Part shown: positions 42,293 through 51,666 of the stretch, in pieces
How the letters are laid out: the number at the start of each line of letters is the position of its first letter
Numbering within the stretch: position 1 is the first letter of the stretch
Assembly (NCBI RefSeq): GCF_001895205.1
Contig: NZ_BDJF01000016.1
Span: 124,001-188,000 of the forward strand
Origin: Vibrio injensis
Lineage (GTDB): Bacteria; Pseudomonadota; Gammaproteobacteria; Enterobacterales; Vibrionaceae
DNA length: 64,000 nucleotides
Reading direction: 5' to 3'
Made by a program: the position numbers and the translations under genes
The notes under the pieces: generated by a model
Database searches by the model: none
Told to the model about the DNA's origin: nothing
Seen by the model: the letters and a program-made list of their open reading frames with translations, nothing else

Positions 42293-45200
42293 TTATGCAG
42301 AAGCTTCTGACTCAACTTTCCCTTGATGTAAGTCTTTGGCTAACAGTAAATACATAGCCGGTACAACGAACAAAGTAAATAACGTACCAATTGACATACC
42401 ACTGGCAATCACTAAGCCCATTGCATAACGAGAACCTGCACCGGCACCAGTCGCAATTAACAGCGGAATCATCGCCAATACGGTTGCCGCTGTCGTCATT
42501 AAAATAGGTCGTAGACGAATCGCGGTGGCTTCTTCAATCGCATCGCGCTTACTCTTACCATCCATTTGTAATTGGTTAGCAAATTCCACAATCAAGATAC
42601 CGTGTTTAGCGATCAACCCGACCAGCGTCAACAAACCCACTTGGGTATAAATGTTGATACTCGTAAAGCCGAGGCTGGTGAAAATCAATGCACCACAGAC
42701 ACTCATCGGTACGGTAACCATGATAATGATCGCGTTCTTAAATGACTCAAACTGAGCGGCAAGGATCAAGAAAATCACAATCAAGGCAAAGAAGAACGTC
42801 ACAACCAGTTGCTGCCCTTCACTCTTATATTGACGAGATTGTCCGGAATAATCGACGCTAAACCCAGCAGGCATCACTTCCGCCGCAATATTATCCAGTA
42901 CGGCTAATGCTTCACCCAATGGAACACCCGGACGTGGCACACCAGAAATTTTCACCGCATTAAGTTGTTGGAATCCACGTAGTGCTTGTGGCTGAACAGA
43001 TTCACTCAGTGTCACTAAGGCAGACAGTGGTACTAACTCCCCTTGTTTATTACGAGTGTAGTAGTTAGTCAACTGGTCTGGATTTAGACGCTCACTGCGC
43101 TCAACCTGTGGAATAACGCGATAAGAGCGGTTATCCAGTGAAAAGCGTCCGGTTTCAGCGCCCGATAATAAGCTGCCTAAGTCAGCGGCAATTTGCTGCA
43201 TCGACACGCCCATAAGCGCCGCTTTTTCACGGTCCACTTCGACGGTTTGTCGAGGACGGTTAATTTTTAAATCGCTGTCAACAAAGATAAAACGTCCACT
43301 CGCCATCGCTCGGCCTAAAATCTCTTGTACCACCTCTTGCAGTGCTTCAAAAGGTTGAGTTGAGCCGATAATAAATTCAACTGGCGTGCCTCCACCTGGA
43401 GAGGGTAAGGACGGTGGCACTAAAGCAAAACTATTAAGCGCGGGTTGCTGAGCAAGAAAAGGCTGAATGTCTTTAGCCAGCACATCATGAGTGAGCCTAT
43501 CACGACGTTCCCAAGGCGCTAACACGATCCCAGCAATGGCCGTGTTGGTTCCACCCAACCCATTAATGATGAAGACGTTCTCAATTTCTTCCACATCATC
43601 AACCAATCTATCGAGCTCTCGAGTACTTTGTGTCAATGCATCCAGTGTGTGATAACTGTCACTTTCCAAGATCGAGAACACAAAACCTTGGTCTTCTGGT
43701 GGCTCTAACTCTGAAGGGCTAGTGACAAATAAGAAGTAACAAGAAACCAGTACAATCGCACCAAAGGTTAACACGACACTCTTACTATCCAGTAAGCTGT
43801 GCAGAGTACGTTGGTACGAATGATGTAATCGGTCAAACTGCTTATCTAACCACTGCTCAAGCGATTTCTCTTTTTTGTTATCGCTGCTGTGTGGTTTAAG
43901 AATATAAGCACACATCACTGGCGATAACGTTAACGCAACAATACCCGATAGAATAACCGATGCTGCAAGAGTAAAGGCAAATTCAACGAATAATACGCCC
44001 GTCAAACCACCAACAAAACCGATCGGCAGAAAAACTGCAACCAAGGTCGTTGACATGGTAATGATTGGCCATGCAAGCTCACGAGCCCCTTGGATCGCCG
44101 CATCAATACGACTTTTGCCTTCTTCAATATGACGGTGAATGTTCTCGAGCATGATGATCGCATCATCGACCACAACACCGATCGCCAGTACCATCGCCAG
44201 TAGCGTCAGTAAGTTGATGGAGAAACCTAACAACCACATCAAGAAAAAAGTACCAATCAACGATACTGGAATCGCCACCGCTGGGATGATAACCGAGCGA
44301 AATGAACCTAAAAACGCATAAATAACGAAAACAACGATTGCCAACGCCAAAATAATCGACATTACCACTTCATCAATCGCATTTTCGATATATTCAGTCG
44401 AGTCATAAGCGATGTACGCAGAAAGTCCTTGAGGCAGCTGAGGGATAACATCTTGATCCCACACTTGACGAACATCCGCGATCACATCCAAGGCGTTAGC
44501 ATCCGGAGAGACTTCGATACCAATAAAGGTTGCAGCTAAGCCATTAAAGCTCACCGAGCTCTCATAACTTTCTGCGCCTAATTCAACGTCTGCCACATCC
44601 GCTAAACGCACAACACTTTGACCATCACTACTGATCACCAGTTGTTTAAACGCTTCAACATCGCGTAAATCAGTCGCCGCCGTTAAATCAATCGCGACCA
44701 TCTGCCCTTTAGTACGACCTAACGCCGCTAATACGTTGTTACTGCGTAACGCCGTCGCGACATCGCTCCCCGTTAAGCCATAGGCAGCCATTTTGACTGA
44801 ATCTAACCAGACTCGCATTGCAAACGTACGCGCACCAAGAATTTCCGCACGTTGCACGCCAGGAATGGTCGATAACTGAGGCTCAACGACTCGAACTAGG
44901 TAATCGGTAATTTGGTTATCACCCAAGACTTCTGAGTAGAATGCCAAATACATCGCCGCGACACTTTCGCCGACTTTCAAGGTCACCACCGGCTCACGAG
45001 CATTTTCCGGTAACTCTGAGCGAACTTTGTTCACCTGAGCAGCAATTTGCGTCAACGCTTGGTTAGGATCGTAATCGAGGCGTAGATACGCTTCAATAGT
45101 ACTGTTACCCGCAACCGAGGTAGAGACTAAATAATCAATCCCTTCTGCTGCGGCAATTTCCCGCTCTAATGGTGTAGTGATAAAACCTTGGATAAGATCC

Positions 45201-45367
45201 GCATCAGCTCCGACATAAGTGGTACTGACACTGATCACCGCATTTTGGATCTCAGGGAATTGGCGAACATTCATATCCATAATGGCTCGTAAACCAAGTA
45301 AGATAATGAATAGGCTCACCACCGATGCTAAGATCGGTTTTTTAATAAAAACATCAGTAAAACGCAT
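42293..45367 (-). CDS. RND multidrug efflux inner-membrane pump
   Basis: 1024 residues, hydrophobe/amphiphile efflux RND family. N-terminus MRFTDVFIKKPILASVVSL, periplasmic loop, the proton-relay Asp pair in GVVVDDAIIMLENIHR, and the second-half helices with GLIAKHGILIVEFANQL and ATAIRLRPILMTTAATVLAM are intact. It forms the pump of a tripartite system with the adaptor encoded upstream; the outer membrane factor must come from elsewhere (the vibrio TolC). It resembles MexK/Vme/Vex-type pumps, but I cannot assign a specific vex name. Substrates unknown. Confidence 0.93.
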   Translation of the reverse strand: MRFTDVFIKKPILASVVSLFIILLGLRAIMDMNVRQFPEIQNAVISVSTTYVGADADLIQGFITTPLEREIAAAEGIDYLVSTSVAGNSTIEAYLRLDYDPNQALTQIAAQVNKVRSELPENAREPVVTLKVGESVAAMYLAFYSEVLGDNQITDYLVRVVEPQLSTIPGVQRAEILGARTFAMRVWLDSVKMAAYGLTGSDVATALRSNNVLAALGRTKGQMVAIDLTAATDLRDVEAFKQLVISSDGQSVVRLADVADVELGAESYESSVSFNGLAATFIGIEVSPDANALDVIADVRQVWDQDVIPQLPQGLSAYIAYDSTEYIENAIDEVVMSIILALAIVVFVIYAFLGSFRSVIIPAVAIPVSLIGTFFLMWLLGFSINLLTLLAMVLAIGVVVDDAIIMLENIHRHIEEGKSRIDAAIQGARELAWPIITMSTTLVAVFLPIGFVGGLTGVLFVEFAFTLAASVILSGIVALTLSPVMCAYILKPHSSDNKKEKSLEQWLDKQFDRLHHSYQRTLHSLLDSKSVVLTFGAIVLVSCYFLFVTSPSELEPPEDQGFVFSILESDSYHTLDALTQSTRELDRLVDDVEEIENVFIINGLGGTNTAIAGIVLAPWERRDRLTHDVLAKDIQPFLAQQPALNSFALVPPSLPSPGGGTPVEFIIGSTQPFEALQEVVQEILGRAMASGRFIFVDSDLKINRPRQTVEVDREKAALMGVSMQQIAADLGSLLSGAETGRFSLDNRSYRVIPQVERSERLNPDQLTNYYTRNKQGELVPLSALVTLSESVQPQALRGFQQLNAVKISGVPRPGVPLGEALAVLDNIAAEVMPAGFSVDYSGQSRQYKSEGQQLVVTFFFALIVIFLILAAQFESFKNAIIIMVTVPMSVCGALIFTSLGFTSINIYTQVGLLTLVGLIAKHGILIVEFANQLQMDGKSKRDAIEEATAIRLRPILMTTAATVLAMIPLLIATGAGAGSRYAMGLVIASGMSIGTLFTLFVVPAMYLLLAKDLHQGKVESEASA

Positions 45368-45375
45368 GAATACTC

Positions 45376-46494
45376 CTACTGATTCACGGGTGATGGGTTC
45401 ACTTCCGCACTCGGTTGAACTCGCGGATTGTCACTGATTATGATTTGTGACCCATTACGCAGCTTAAGCAAACCTGAAGTCACAATTCGATCACCAACCT
45501 CTAAGCCCTGCTCTACCGCAATCAGATCACCGCGGCGTTCACCCGTTTGCACAAAGCGTTGCTGTACGACCAGCTTGTCGTCTTGCTCTTCAATCACAAA
45601 CACTGAATTACCATAAGGGTTAAACTGAATCGCGGTTTGCGGAATTAAGCTGACTGAACGAGGTTTACCCGTATCCAACTGTACGCGAGCAAACATCCCC
45701 GGACGCAATGCGAGATCTTGGTTATCCAGAGTGGCTTGCACTTCAATACTTCGGCTCGCTTCACGTACCGAAGGCGCTATCGCTGTAATTTTTCCGCTAA
45801 ACACTCGACCAGCAACGGAATCAACATTGACCTGCACACTTTCTCCCAAGCGAATATTAGCCAGTTGCTGCTCTGGTAAAGTGAAGTTGAGATAAATTGG
45901 GGCAAATGATTGCAACGAGACAACGACACTACCCGGAGAAAGTAGCTGACCTAAGCTGACTTGACGCAACCCAGCAATACCATCAAAAGGCGCACGAATG
46001 GTCTTTTGCGCGATCCGAGCTCGTTGGCTTTCTACAGCGGCAGACGCTTGCTTTGCTTCACTTTCGCTACGACGCAGCTCTGACTCAGAGACATTCTTCT
46101 CGCGGAATAGGCGCTGATAACGCGTTAACTCAATATTGGCTAACTCTTCCACCGCTTGTAATCTTTTCAGCTCTGCTCTATCGACCGAATCATCCAAAGT
46201 GACAAGTAGTGTCCCTTTTTTGATATTGCTACCGTTAGCAAAATGGATACCGTTGATGATACCACTCGCTTCAGTGGTCAAATCGGTACTATTAACGGCA
46301 ACAAAACTGCCTATTGCGCTGACAAAGGGCTGCCATTCATCGGTGGTGACTTCGCTGGCAGTAACGGTTACCGGTGGAATCGGCATGTTATCGAAAAATT
46401 GATTCATAAAATGGTTGCCGACCGCTTTGTAGGCAAAAATGCCACCAAAAATCAGCGTACTGACGATTAACATCAGGATCATGCGTTTTAACAT
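45376..46494 (-). CDS. RND efflux periplasmic adaptor (membrane fusion protein)
   Basis: 372 residues. Single N-terminal anchor (ILMLIVSTLIFGGIFAYKAV), lipoyl half, short alpha-hairpin with LTRYQRLFREKNVSESELRR, second lipoyl half (IRAPFDGIAGLRQVSLGQLL) and beta-barrel/membrane-proximal domains (FVQTGERRGDLIAVEQGLEV). Classical MFP of RND pumps. It lies 8 bp before the pump gene and 38 bp after tetR on the same strand, so all three genes probably share one message. Confidence 0.92.
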   Translation of the reverse strand: MLKRMILMLIVSTLIFGGIFAYKAVGNHFMNQFFDNMPIPPVTVTASEVTTDEWQPFVSAIGSFVAVNSTDLTTEASGIINGIHFANGSNIKKGTLLVTLDDSVDRAELKRLQAVEELANIELTRYQRLFREKNVSESELRRSESEAKQASAAVESQRARIAQKTIRAPFDGIAGLRQVSLGQLLSPGSVVVSLQSFAPIYLNFTLPEQQLANIRLGESVQVNVDSVAGRVFSGKITAIAPSVREASRSIEVQATLDNQDLALRPGMFARVQLDTGKPRSVSLIPQTAIQFNPYGNSVFVIEEQDDKLVVQQRFVQTGERRGDLIAVEQGLEVGDRIVTSGLLKLRNGSQIIISDNPRVQPSAEVNPSPVNQ

Positions 46495-46532
46495 GAAAAC
46501 TCCTTGCTGGTTGATCCTAAAAATAAAAAGGG

Positions 46533-47261
46533 TTAGTGAAAAGCTGGATGCTTTTCTAGTTCGATCTTTAATGCCGTTACTTTTTGTAAAATAACGCTAT
46601 CCTCCAGTGATAATAAAGGCTGCCACTCCATCCCATTGAGTAACATAGTAATGTTGCGATAAAGCTGCATCGAATTAGGCGACACCGCCAATGCTTCCAG
46701 TAAACCATCAGCGTTGACTAAAGCATGATGACCTTGGCACTGTGCCCAAGGCGCTAAAGAGAGATCCATAGCGTGATAGCCATAATCAGGTAACTCACCA
46801 CAATCAAGCGCATCTTGGGTTATTCTACTGACGATATCGCCAATAGGTTTACAAGATTGGAAAATTTTCTGTTTATGGGTAACAGAGACATTTTCCCACA
46901 CCGCTTCGGTAAAAACGTATTGTTCTAATTTAGTATGCTGAGGATAGCGCTGTTGGAACCAACGGTCTGCAATCGCTAAAGCTAACATTTTATCGCGCCC
47001 ATTAACGTCTAATTGAGCAATACACTCAAAACGTTCGGTTCTATCCGCTGCTTTTAAGCCAACGATAGCAGCTAATAAATCTTCTCGGCTTGAAAAATGT
47101 TGATAGAGCGTCCCCGTCGCGTATTGACACTGCTTGGCCAACTTCGCCATATGTAAATTCAAGAATCCATCTTGCTCAATCATGTCGCAAGCGGTCATTA
47201 AGAACAGTTGTTCCCTTTCTTGCCGCTCACGAAGTTTTCTTTCTGATGTTGTCATAATCAA
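46533..47261 (-). CDS. TetR-family repressor of the RND operon
   Basis: 242 residues. N-terminal HTH region REREQLFLMTACDMIEQDG followed by LAKQCQYATGTLYQHFSSRE, the TetR pattern; the larger C-terminal part is helical and variable. It is the first gene of the tetR-adaptor-pump set and probably represses it, binding the inverted repeat at 47332-47358. Start is ATG at 47261; a Met two codons on is possible. No good ribosome site is visible. Confidence 0.88.
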   Translation of the reverse strand: MIMTTSERKLRERQEREQLFLMTACDMIEQDGFLNLHMAKLAKQCQYATGTLYQHFSSREDLLAAIVGLKAADRTERFECIAQLDVNGRDKMLALAIADRWFQQRYPQHTKLEQYVFTEAVWENVSVTHKQKIFQSCKPIGDIVSRITQDALDCGELPDYGYHAMDLSLAPWAQCQGHHALVNADGLLEALAVSPNSMQLYRNITMLLNGMEWQPLLSLEDSVILQKVTALKIELEKHPAFH

Positions 47262-47331
47262 ACCATACTTGAATGGGAAACAGATTATGAACGTGATTCA
47301 AAAAGCGATCAATTTTCATTGTTCACACTTA

Positions 47332-47358
47332 GTTCACAATTTGTATCAAAATGTGAAC
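47332..47358 (-). promoter_or_regulatory. Operator-like inverted repeat upstream of tetR
   Basis: GTTCACA (47332-47338) and TGTGAAC (47352-47358) are perfect inverted arms; a further GTTCACA lies at 47321-47327. Position suggests a TetR or self-regulation site; CRP cannot be excluded since the arms resemble half sites but spacing is wrong. Confidence 0.45.
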
Positions 47359-47390
47359 CAAAGCATAAATACAGATATTCAATAACTCAA

Positions 47391-47620
47391 TATCGATAAG
47401 GCCATCGCGAATGGGCAAAAATAAAAAAAGCCACCTTAAGAGCAAGGTGGCTAAAGACTATAACAGCCTAACAAGAACGAGAATGTATCAATACTTTTAA
47501 TGCGATTGGCATGCCAAGTTTTTACAATCAACCATCTTATTGTTTATAAAGGATTTTTATAAAACGCCATTGCCAAAGGCTAATCATTATTGAACCACGA
47601 TGGTGCTTGATGCACCACCA
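47391..47620. other. Gap between tetR region and btuD
   Basis: About 230 bp. It includes a minus-strand terminator (next entry) and a GGTGC...GCACC hairpin near 47600 right behind btuD. The 150 bp between the two could hold an untranslated RNA on the minus strand, but no clear promoter was found. Confidence 0.35.
47424..47451 (-). terminator. Minus-strand terminator beyond btuD
   Basis: GCCACCTT (47430-47437) and AAGGTGGC (47444-47451) form an 8-bp stem; on the minus strand a run of seven T with further T follows. It would end minus-strand transcripts coming from btuD, 170 bp behind its stop, or those of an RNA between them. Confidence 0.75.
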
Positions 47621-48376
47621 TCAATCAAAGACTAAATAAGGCTGCCCGGCAATCTCCACTTGTTGAACGGCAGTATGAAAGACTTGTCGGATACGCTCGG
47701 CGGTTAACACTTGTCGAGGTTCACCTAATGAATGCATCACCCCATTATCTAACAGTAATACTTTATCTGCATAACGTAGCGAACGGTTCAAATCGTGATT
47801 AGCCATGATGACCGTGATCCCATCGCTGGCAATACGCTGGATGAGGTCATACAGCAGTCGCTCTTGCGCAATATCTAACGGAGCAGCAGGTTCATCGAGG
47901 ATCAGTAATCGACCAAATGGATTTAACGTCGGCCAAATTTGCAAACAGCTCCCCGCTAAACGTACTCTCTGCCACTCGCCACCAGATAAATGATGGATGG
48001 AACAATAGAGCTTATTTTGTAAACTAAGCAACGAGACCAATTCTTGCAACACTTCACTGACCCTAGGATCCTGATAACGGATCCCTTGCGGAAGTGATAA
48101 CGCTAAATATTGAAATACATCTAGATGAAAAGCTGGTTTATCGCTTTGCGATAAGTAAGCGCGAACCTGAGCTTGTGCGGGTAATGATCGTGATAACAAA
48201 TCAACACCATCTAACTGCACCAATCCTTGGCTAGCAATTATCCCCGCTATCGCCGCCAATAAAGTACTTTTACCACTCCCATTAGGACCAATAACATGCA
48301 GTACCTCTCCAGCGACGGATTGAAAAGAGAGCGGTAGCAAGCGTTGCCCAACCTGTAAATGACTAACGTCTATCAT
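47621..48376 (-). CDS. btuD: Vitamin B12 import ATP-binding protein BtuD
   Basis: 251 residues. Walker [10 protein letters not shown] near residue 32, signature [14 protein letters not shown], Walker [13 protein letters not shown], and switch [11 protein letters not shown]. The length and the SLSLPQGI-containing helical region match BtuD. It overlaps btuC by 14 bp. With BtuC it forms the inner-membrane cobalamin importer; the binding protein BtuF is not in the window. Confidence 0.9.
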   Translation of the reverse strand: MIDVSHLQVGQRLLPLSFQSVAGEVLHVIGPNGSGKSTLLAAIAGIIASQGLVQLDGVDLLSRSLPAQAQVRAYLSQSDKPAFHLDVFQYLALSLPQGIRYQDPRVSEVLQELVSLLSLQNKLYCSIHHLSGGEWQRVRLAGSCLQIWPTLNPFGRLLILDEPAAPLDIAQERLLYDLIQRIASDGITVIMANHDLNRSLRYADKVLLLDNGVMHSLGEPRQVLTAERIRQVFHTAVQQVEIAGQPYLVFD

Positions 48377-49358
48377 GACTTCTTACCAGCATCCAAATAA
48401 AGATTGGCGCTCCGATCGTTGTTGTCACTACACCGACAGGCAATTCTGCAGAGGTAAGAGAAAGTCGAGCCAGCATATCTGCCGCCACCAACAGAAGAGC
48501 ACCGCACACCGCGCAAGCGGGTAACAGCATACGATGCTCACTCCCCAATAAAAGACGCAACAAATGTGGGATAACCAAACCGATGAAGCCGATGATGCCA
48601 GCCAAAGCAACACTGACACCGACTAATAAAGAGACAGCAACAATCAATTTCCAACGAATGGCTATGATGTCTAATCCAAGTTGTTTGGCATGAGTTTCAC
48701 CAAGCATCAACTGATCGAGAGCTCGTGCTTGAAACAGTAACCAGACAATCACCGGGAACGCAAAAAGAGACAGGGCATGTTGATACCAACTGACACCACT
48801 TAAACTGCCCATCAGCCAATACATTAACTGCCTTAAGCTTAGGTTATCACTAAAATAAAAAGCCCATGTAACGACAGAACCTGACAAAATACCTAAAGCA
48901 ACCCCAACCAACAAAAGACGCGTCGTCGTTAAATTGGTCAGCTTGGCAATCAACACCAAAAGAAAAGTAAAAACTAATGCCCCTATTACGGCTGCGAACA
49001 TGAACACCGATGGTACGGCAAGAGCGGGGAAAAAGAATAAAACGATCACCATCGCCACACTCGCACCACCTGAAATCCCCAACACTCCCGGCTCGGCTAA
49101 TGCATTGCCTAATAGCACTTGTAGAGTGGCTCCGGATAATGCCAACGCACTACCGATAACGATAGCCGCCAGTAAGCGAGGTAAACGCAACTCTAAAACT
49201 AATTGTTGTTCAAGAACAGTCCAGTCCGAGCCTGGGCCAATAAAACGCTCACCGACCATTAAATAGGTCGCACTTAACATCAATAATAAACAAGTAAAAC
49301 TACCAATAACCCATCGCCAGCGGCGCTGTTTATTAGCAATTAAGTGGTTAAAGTCCAT
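48363..49358 (-). CDS. btuC: Vitamin B12 import permease BtuC
   Basis: 331 residues from ATG 49358 (E. coli BtuC 326); an upstream in-frame start at 49418 would run through the astE terminator and is rejected. Ten helices expected; landmarks [20 protein letters not shown] near residue 65, [20 protein letters not shown] and [19 protein letters not shown] (the L-loop for ATPase contact). FecCD family; with BtuD downstream it is best called BtuC, although siderophore permeases look alike. Confidence 0.9.
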   Translation of the reverse strand: MDFNHLIANKQRRWRWVIGSFTCLLLMLSATYLMVGERFIGPGSDWTVLEQQLVLELRLPRLLAAIVIGSALALSGATLQVLLGNALAEPGVLGISGGASVAMVIVLFFFPALAVPSVFMFAAVIGALVFTFLLVLIAKLTNLTTTRLLLVGVALGILSGSVVTWAFYFSDNLSLRQLMYWLMGSLSGVSWYQHALSLFAFPVIVWLLFQARALDQLMLGETHAKQLGLDIIAIRWKLIVAVSLLVGVSVALAGIIGFIGLVIPHLLRLLLGSEHRMLLPACAVCGALLLVAADMLARLSLTSAELPVGVVTTTIGAPIFIWMLVRSHDRR

Positions 49359-49371
49359 GAGCCTAGCAGTA

Positions 49372-49408
49372 TAAAAAATAATGGGGCTAACCTTATCGTT
49401 AACCCCAT
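49372..49408 (-). terminator. astE terminator
   Basis: On the minus strand ATGGGGTTAAC and GTTAGCCCCAT pair with one mismatch, then TATTTTTTAT. It separates astE from btuC. Confidence 0.8.
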
Positions 49409-49427
49409 GGAAGCTCAAGTGCTTTAC

Positions 49428-50456
49428 TTAATCATAGACCAATTGATCGTCTTCATATCGCGTATCTACTTTACAGACCATCAACGCCGCGCGTTGACCT
49501 ATCGCCACCTTTCGATTGGGAAACACAATCGCCTCCCCTTCATTTTTCGCCATTAAAGGTTTATCTCCATCATGGCCAAATACTTCCCCATGCATAAAGG
49601 AAGTGAAGTTTTCTACATCGTCACCAAAGCGAAAATCGAAATCTTCATGCAAGCGAACAATCGTTCGGCTCACTCGATACATAGTGGTTTTCTTCGCTAA
49701 ATGTTCCGACTTCTCTGCCGCGACTAAATCGCGTAATGCCAGATCAAATGCAGCAAGGCGTGCCAAATCATTTTCACCCAGTTTTGCCACTTGACCTAAC
49801 TCGACAGTCATCGCTTGTGCGGCAAAATGCTCGGCACTGAACCAGCTAAAGGTACTTGCAGGGGCATTAGAAAGCATGACCGCTTCAATATGAGCGCTCT
49901 CAATAAATTCCATTAAAGCACGGCTACGAACTGGGTGGCGAGTTTTCGGGCTCACTGCAAATGAATAGTGCTTTGATAAACGAATGGCACAGTGTAAATC
50001 CAAATGCCAACGAGTCTCAGGGGCGGTTTGAGCAAAAAACTGGCTCACCTGCGCTTTTAACTGATTGGCGATATCGGCCTCTAAACTGGCAGCATGAGGC
50101 TTATCATCAAACAATCGATTGAGGTTTTCTTCTATAAAACGGGTATGGCGTAAGGTGGCCTGTGGATGAGCGATGATAAATAAGCAGCGTTGCTGTACAC
50201 GTTGAAATCCGCTGACGATATCGTCAATGAGTTTGTCAACCAGCTCCATCGGCGCCGTTTCATCGCCATGCACACCACAAGAAATCACCATGTTTTTACT
50301 ATCAGCAGAATAGTGTGCTGGTAATACTTCAAGAACACCACGTTGCCACAATTTAAGCCTGACACCTGCTTGAGTGGTTATTTCTCCGCTTGGCATCGGC
50401 TGGTCAATATCTAAACTATCGAAAAGAAAAGATCGACGAAAGAGGGATGTCGTCAT
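49428..50456 (-). CDS. astE: Succinylglutamate desuccinylase
   Basis: 342 residues, the AstE length. Zinc ligands in SCGVHGDETAP (His and Glu) and LDLHCAIR (His), plus VELGQVAKLGEND for the catalytic Glu loop. It releases succinate and glutamate in the last step of the arginine succinyltransferase pathway. It stands alone here, without astCADB, as is common in vibrios. Its own terminator follows. Confidence 0.95.
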   Translation of the reverse strand: MTTSLFRRSFLFDSLDIDQPMPSGEITTQAGVRLKLWQRGVLEVLPAHYSADSKNMVISCGVHGDETAPMELVDKLIDDIVSGFQRVQQRCLFIIAHPQATLRHTRFIEENLNRLFDDKPHAASLEADIANQLKAQVSQFFAQTAPETRWHLDLHCAIRLSKHYSFAVSPKTRHPVRSRALMEFIESAHIEAVMLSNAPASTFSWFSAEHFAAQAMTVELGQVAKLGENDLARLAAFDLALRDLVAAEKSEHLAKKTTMYRVSRTIVRLHEDFDFRFGDDVENFTSFMHGEVFGHDGDKPLMAKNEGEAIVFPNRKVAIGQRAALMVCKVDTRYEDDQLVYD

Positions 50457-50704
50457 GCGCTACTCCTTTATTGCACAGCGGGTATGGTAAAGAATTGTTT
50501 AGCCAATTTATGTAGAGAGGATCTCACTTATCAACACCCGAAGGCTGAATAACCTGCAAGTAAGCATCACAAACGGATTTAACTGCCCGAATTCTAACAC
50601 TAAATATTGCTATTACACTAGAGTTGGGTTATTCGTGCTGATAATCAACCACTGGATATGCTGAGCATAAACCGTCTGACTATCGATGCGCTTTAGGAGT
50701 CAAT

Positions 50705-51394
50705 ATGAATAACACAACTCGAGATCCGGTGATCATGATTGCTGGAGCTACTGGCCTAGTGGGCTCTTGTGTATTGCAACGTTTATTAGCAGAGCCAGCC
50801 ATCGAGCATGTCTATACCTTGAATCGACGGAGTTTATCGCTACCTCACCCTAAATTAACCGAGTTGATTGATTCTGAACTCAGTATTACCCATTGGCCAG
50901 AGCGGCAGCCTCGTCCCCAATATGGCGTTATCGCACTGGGTACAACACTCAAACAAGCTGGTTCTAAACAGGCTTTAGAAAAAGTGGATTTTGCATTGGT
51001 CTGCCAAGTAGCGCACAGCATGAAGATATTAGGCGTGACTCGAATTGTTATTGTTTCTAGCTACGGAGCCAATCCTAGCGCCCGCTCCCATTACTTACGC
51101 TGCAAAGGACGTATGGAAGAAACCATTCGACGACTTGGTTTTGAACATGTGGTCTTTATCCGTCCAGGTCCTTTGGTCGGTCAACGTGAACAGCCGAGAA
51201 AAGATGAGATTTGGTTACAACGTGTTATGAAATTAGGGCGCTTTTTTCTATTTGGCCGCCTAAAAAATCTGCTCCCGATTGACGCCGATCTGGTCGCTCA
51301 AGCACTCTTGTACGCTTTGTTTGATCAATCAACAAAACGAGTGGTGGTTTTACATTCCATAGAAATGCGTGACTTGCTGAAAAAATACCAATAA
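50705..51394 (+). CDS. NAD(P)-binding oxidoreductase-like protein (TIP30/YwnB type)
   Basis: 229 residues. Rossmann start MIAGATGLVGSCVLQRLL (GxTGxxG), RIVIVSSYGANPSARSHYLRCKG in the middle, in which Tyr and Lys are in place of the SDR catalytic pair (YLRCKG), and VFIRPGPLVGQREQPR. Family members include human TIP30/HTATIP2 and many bacterial paralogues with unknown substrates. GGAG ribosome site. Divergent from astE across a 248-bp gap. Confidence 0.82.
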   Translation: MNNTTRDPVIMIAGATGLVGSCVLQRLLAEPAIEHVYTLNRRSLSLPHPKLTELIDSELSITHWPERQPRPQYGVIALGTTLKQAGSKQALEKVDFALVCQVAHSMKILGVTRIVIVSSYGANPSARSHYLRCKGRMEETIRRLGFEHVVFIRPGPLVGQREQPRKDEIWLQRVMKLGRFFLFGRLKNLLPIDADLVAQALLYALFDQSTKRVVVLHSIEMRDLLKKYQ

Positions 51395-51666
51395 ACCGAT
51401 TATTTCACAACCACCTCGTCGATAAGGCATACAAACCAAGGGTTCAATAACTATTTGTTCTAAATTATACCGTTTTGGTCTTTTAAGGTTGATTTGGATC
51501 ACGCTATTCTCAGCCTGTCTTATCACCTCTATACCTACATCATTGATTGACGCAGAACGGTAGCCGCTGAAATGCGATGGATGACCCTACCAGATAACGT
51601 TAATGGACTTAACGCTCTGCATTGTTAAATTCAATGTTGTTTTTATCCCTGTTAAGGATGTCTATT

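Noticed and set aside
49359..49427. Cobalamin riboswitch before btuC
   Set aside because: Only about 70 bp separate astE and btuC and they are occupied by the astE terminator; there is no room for a cobalamin aptamer.
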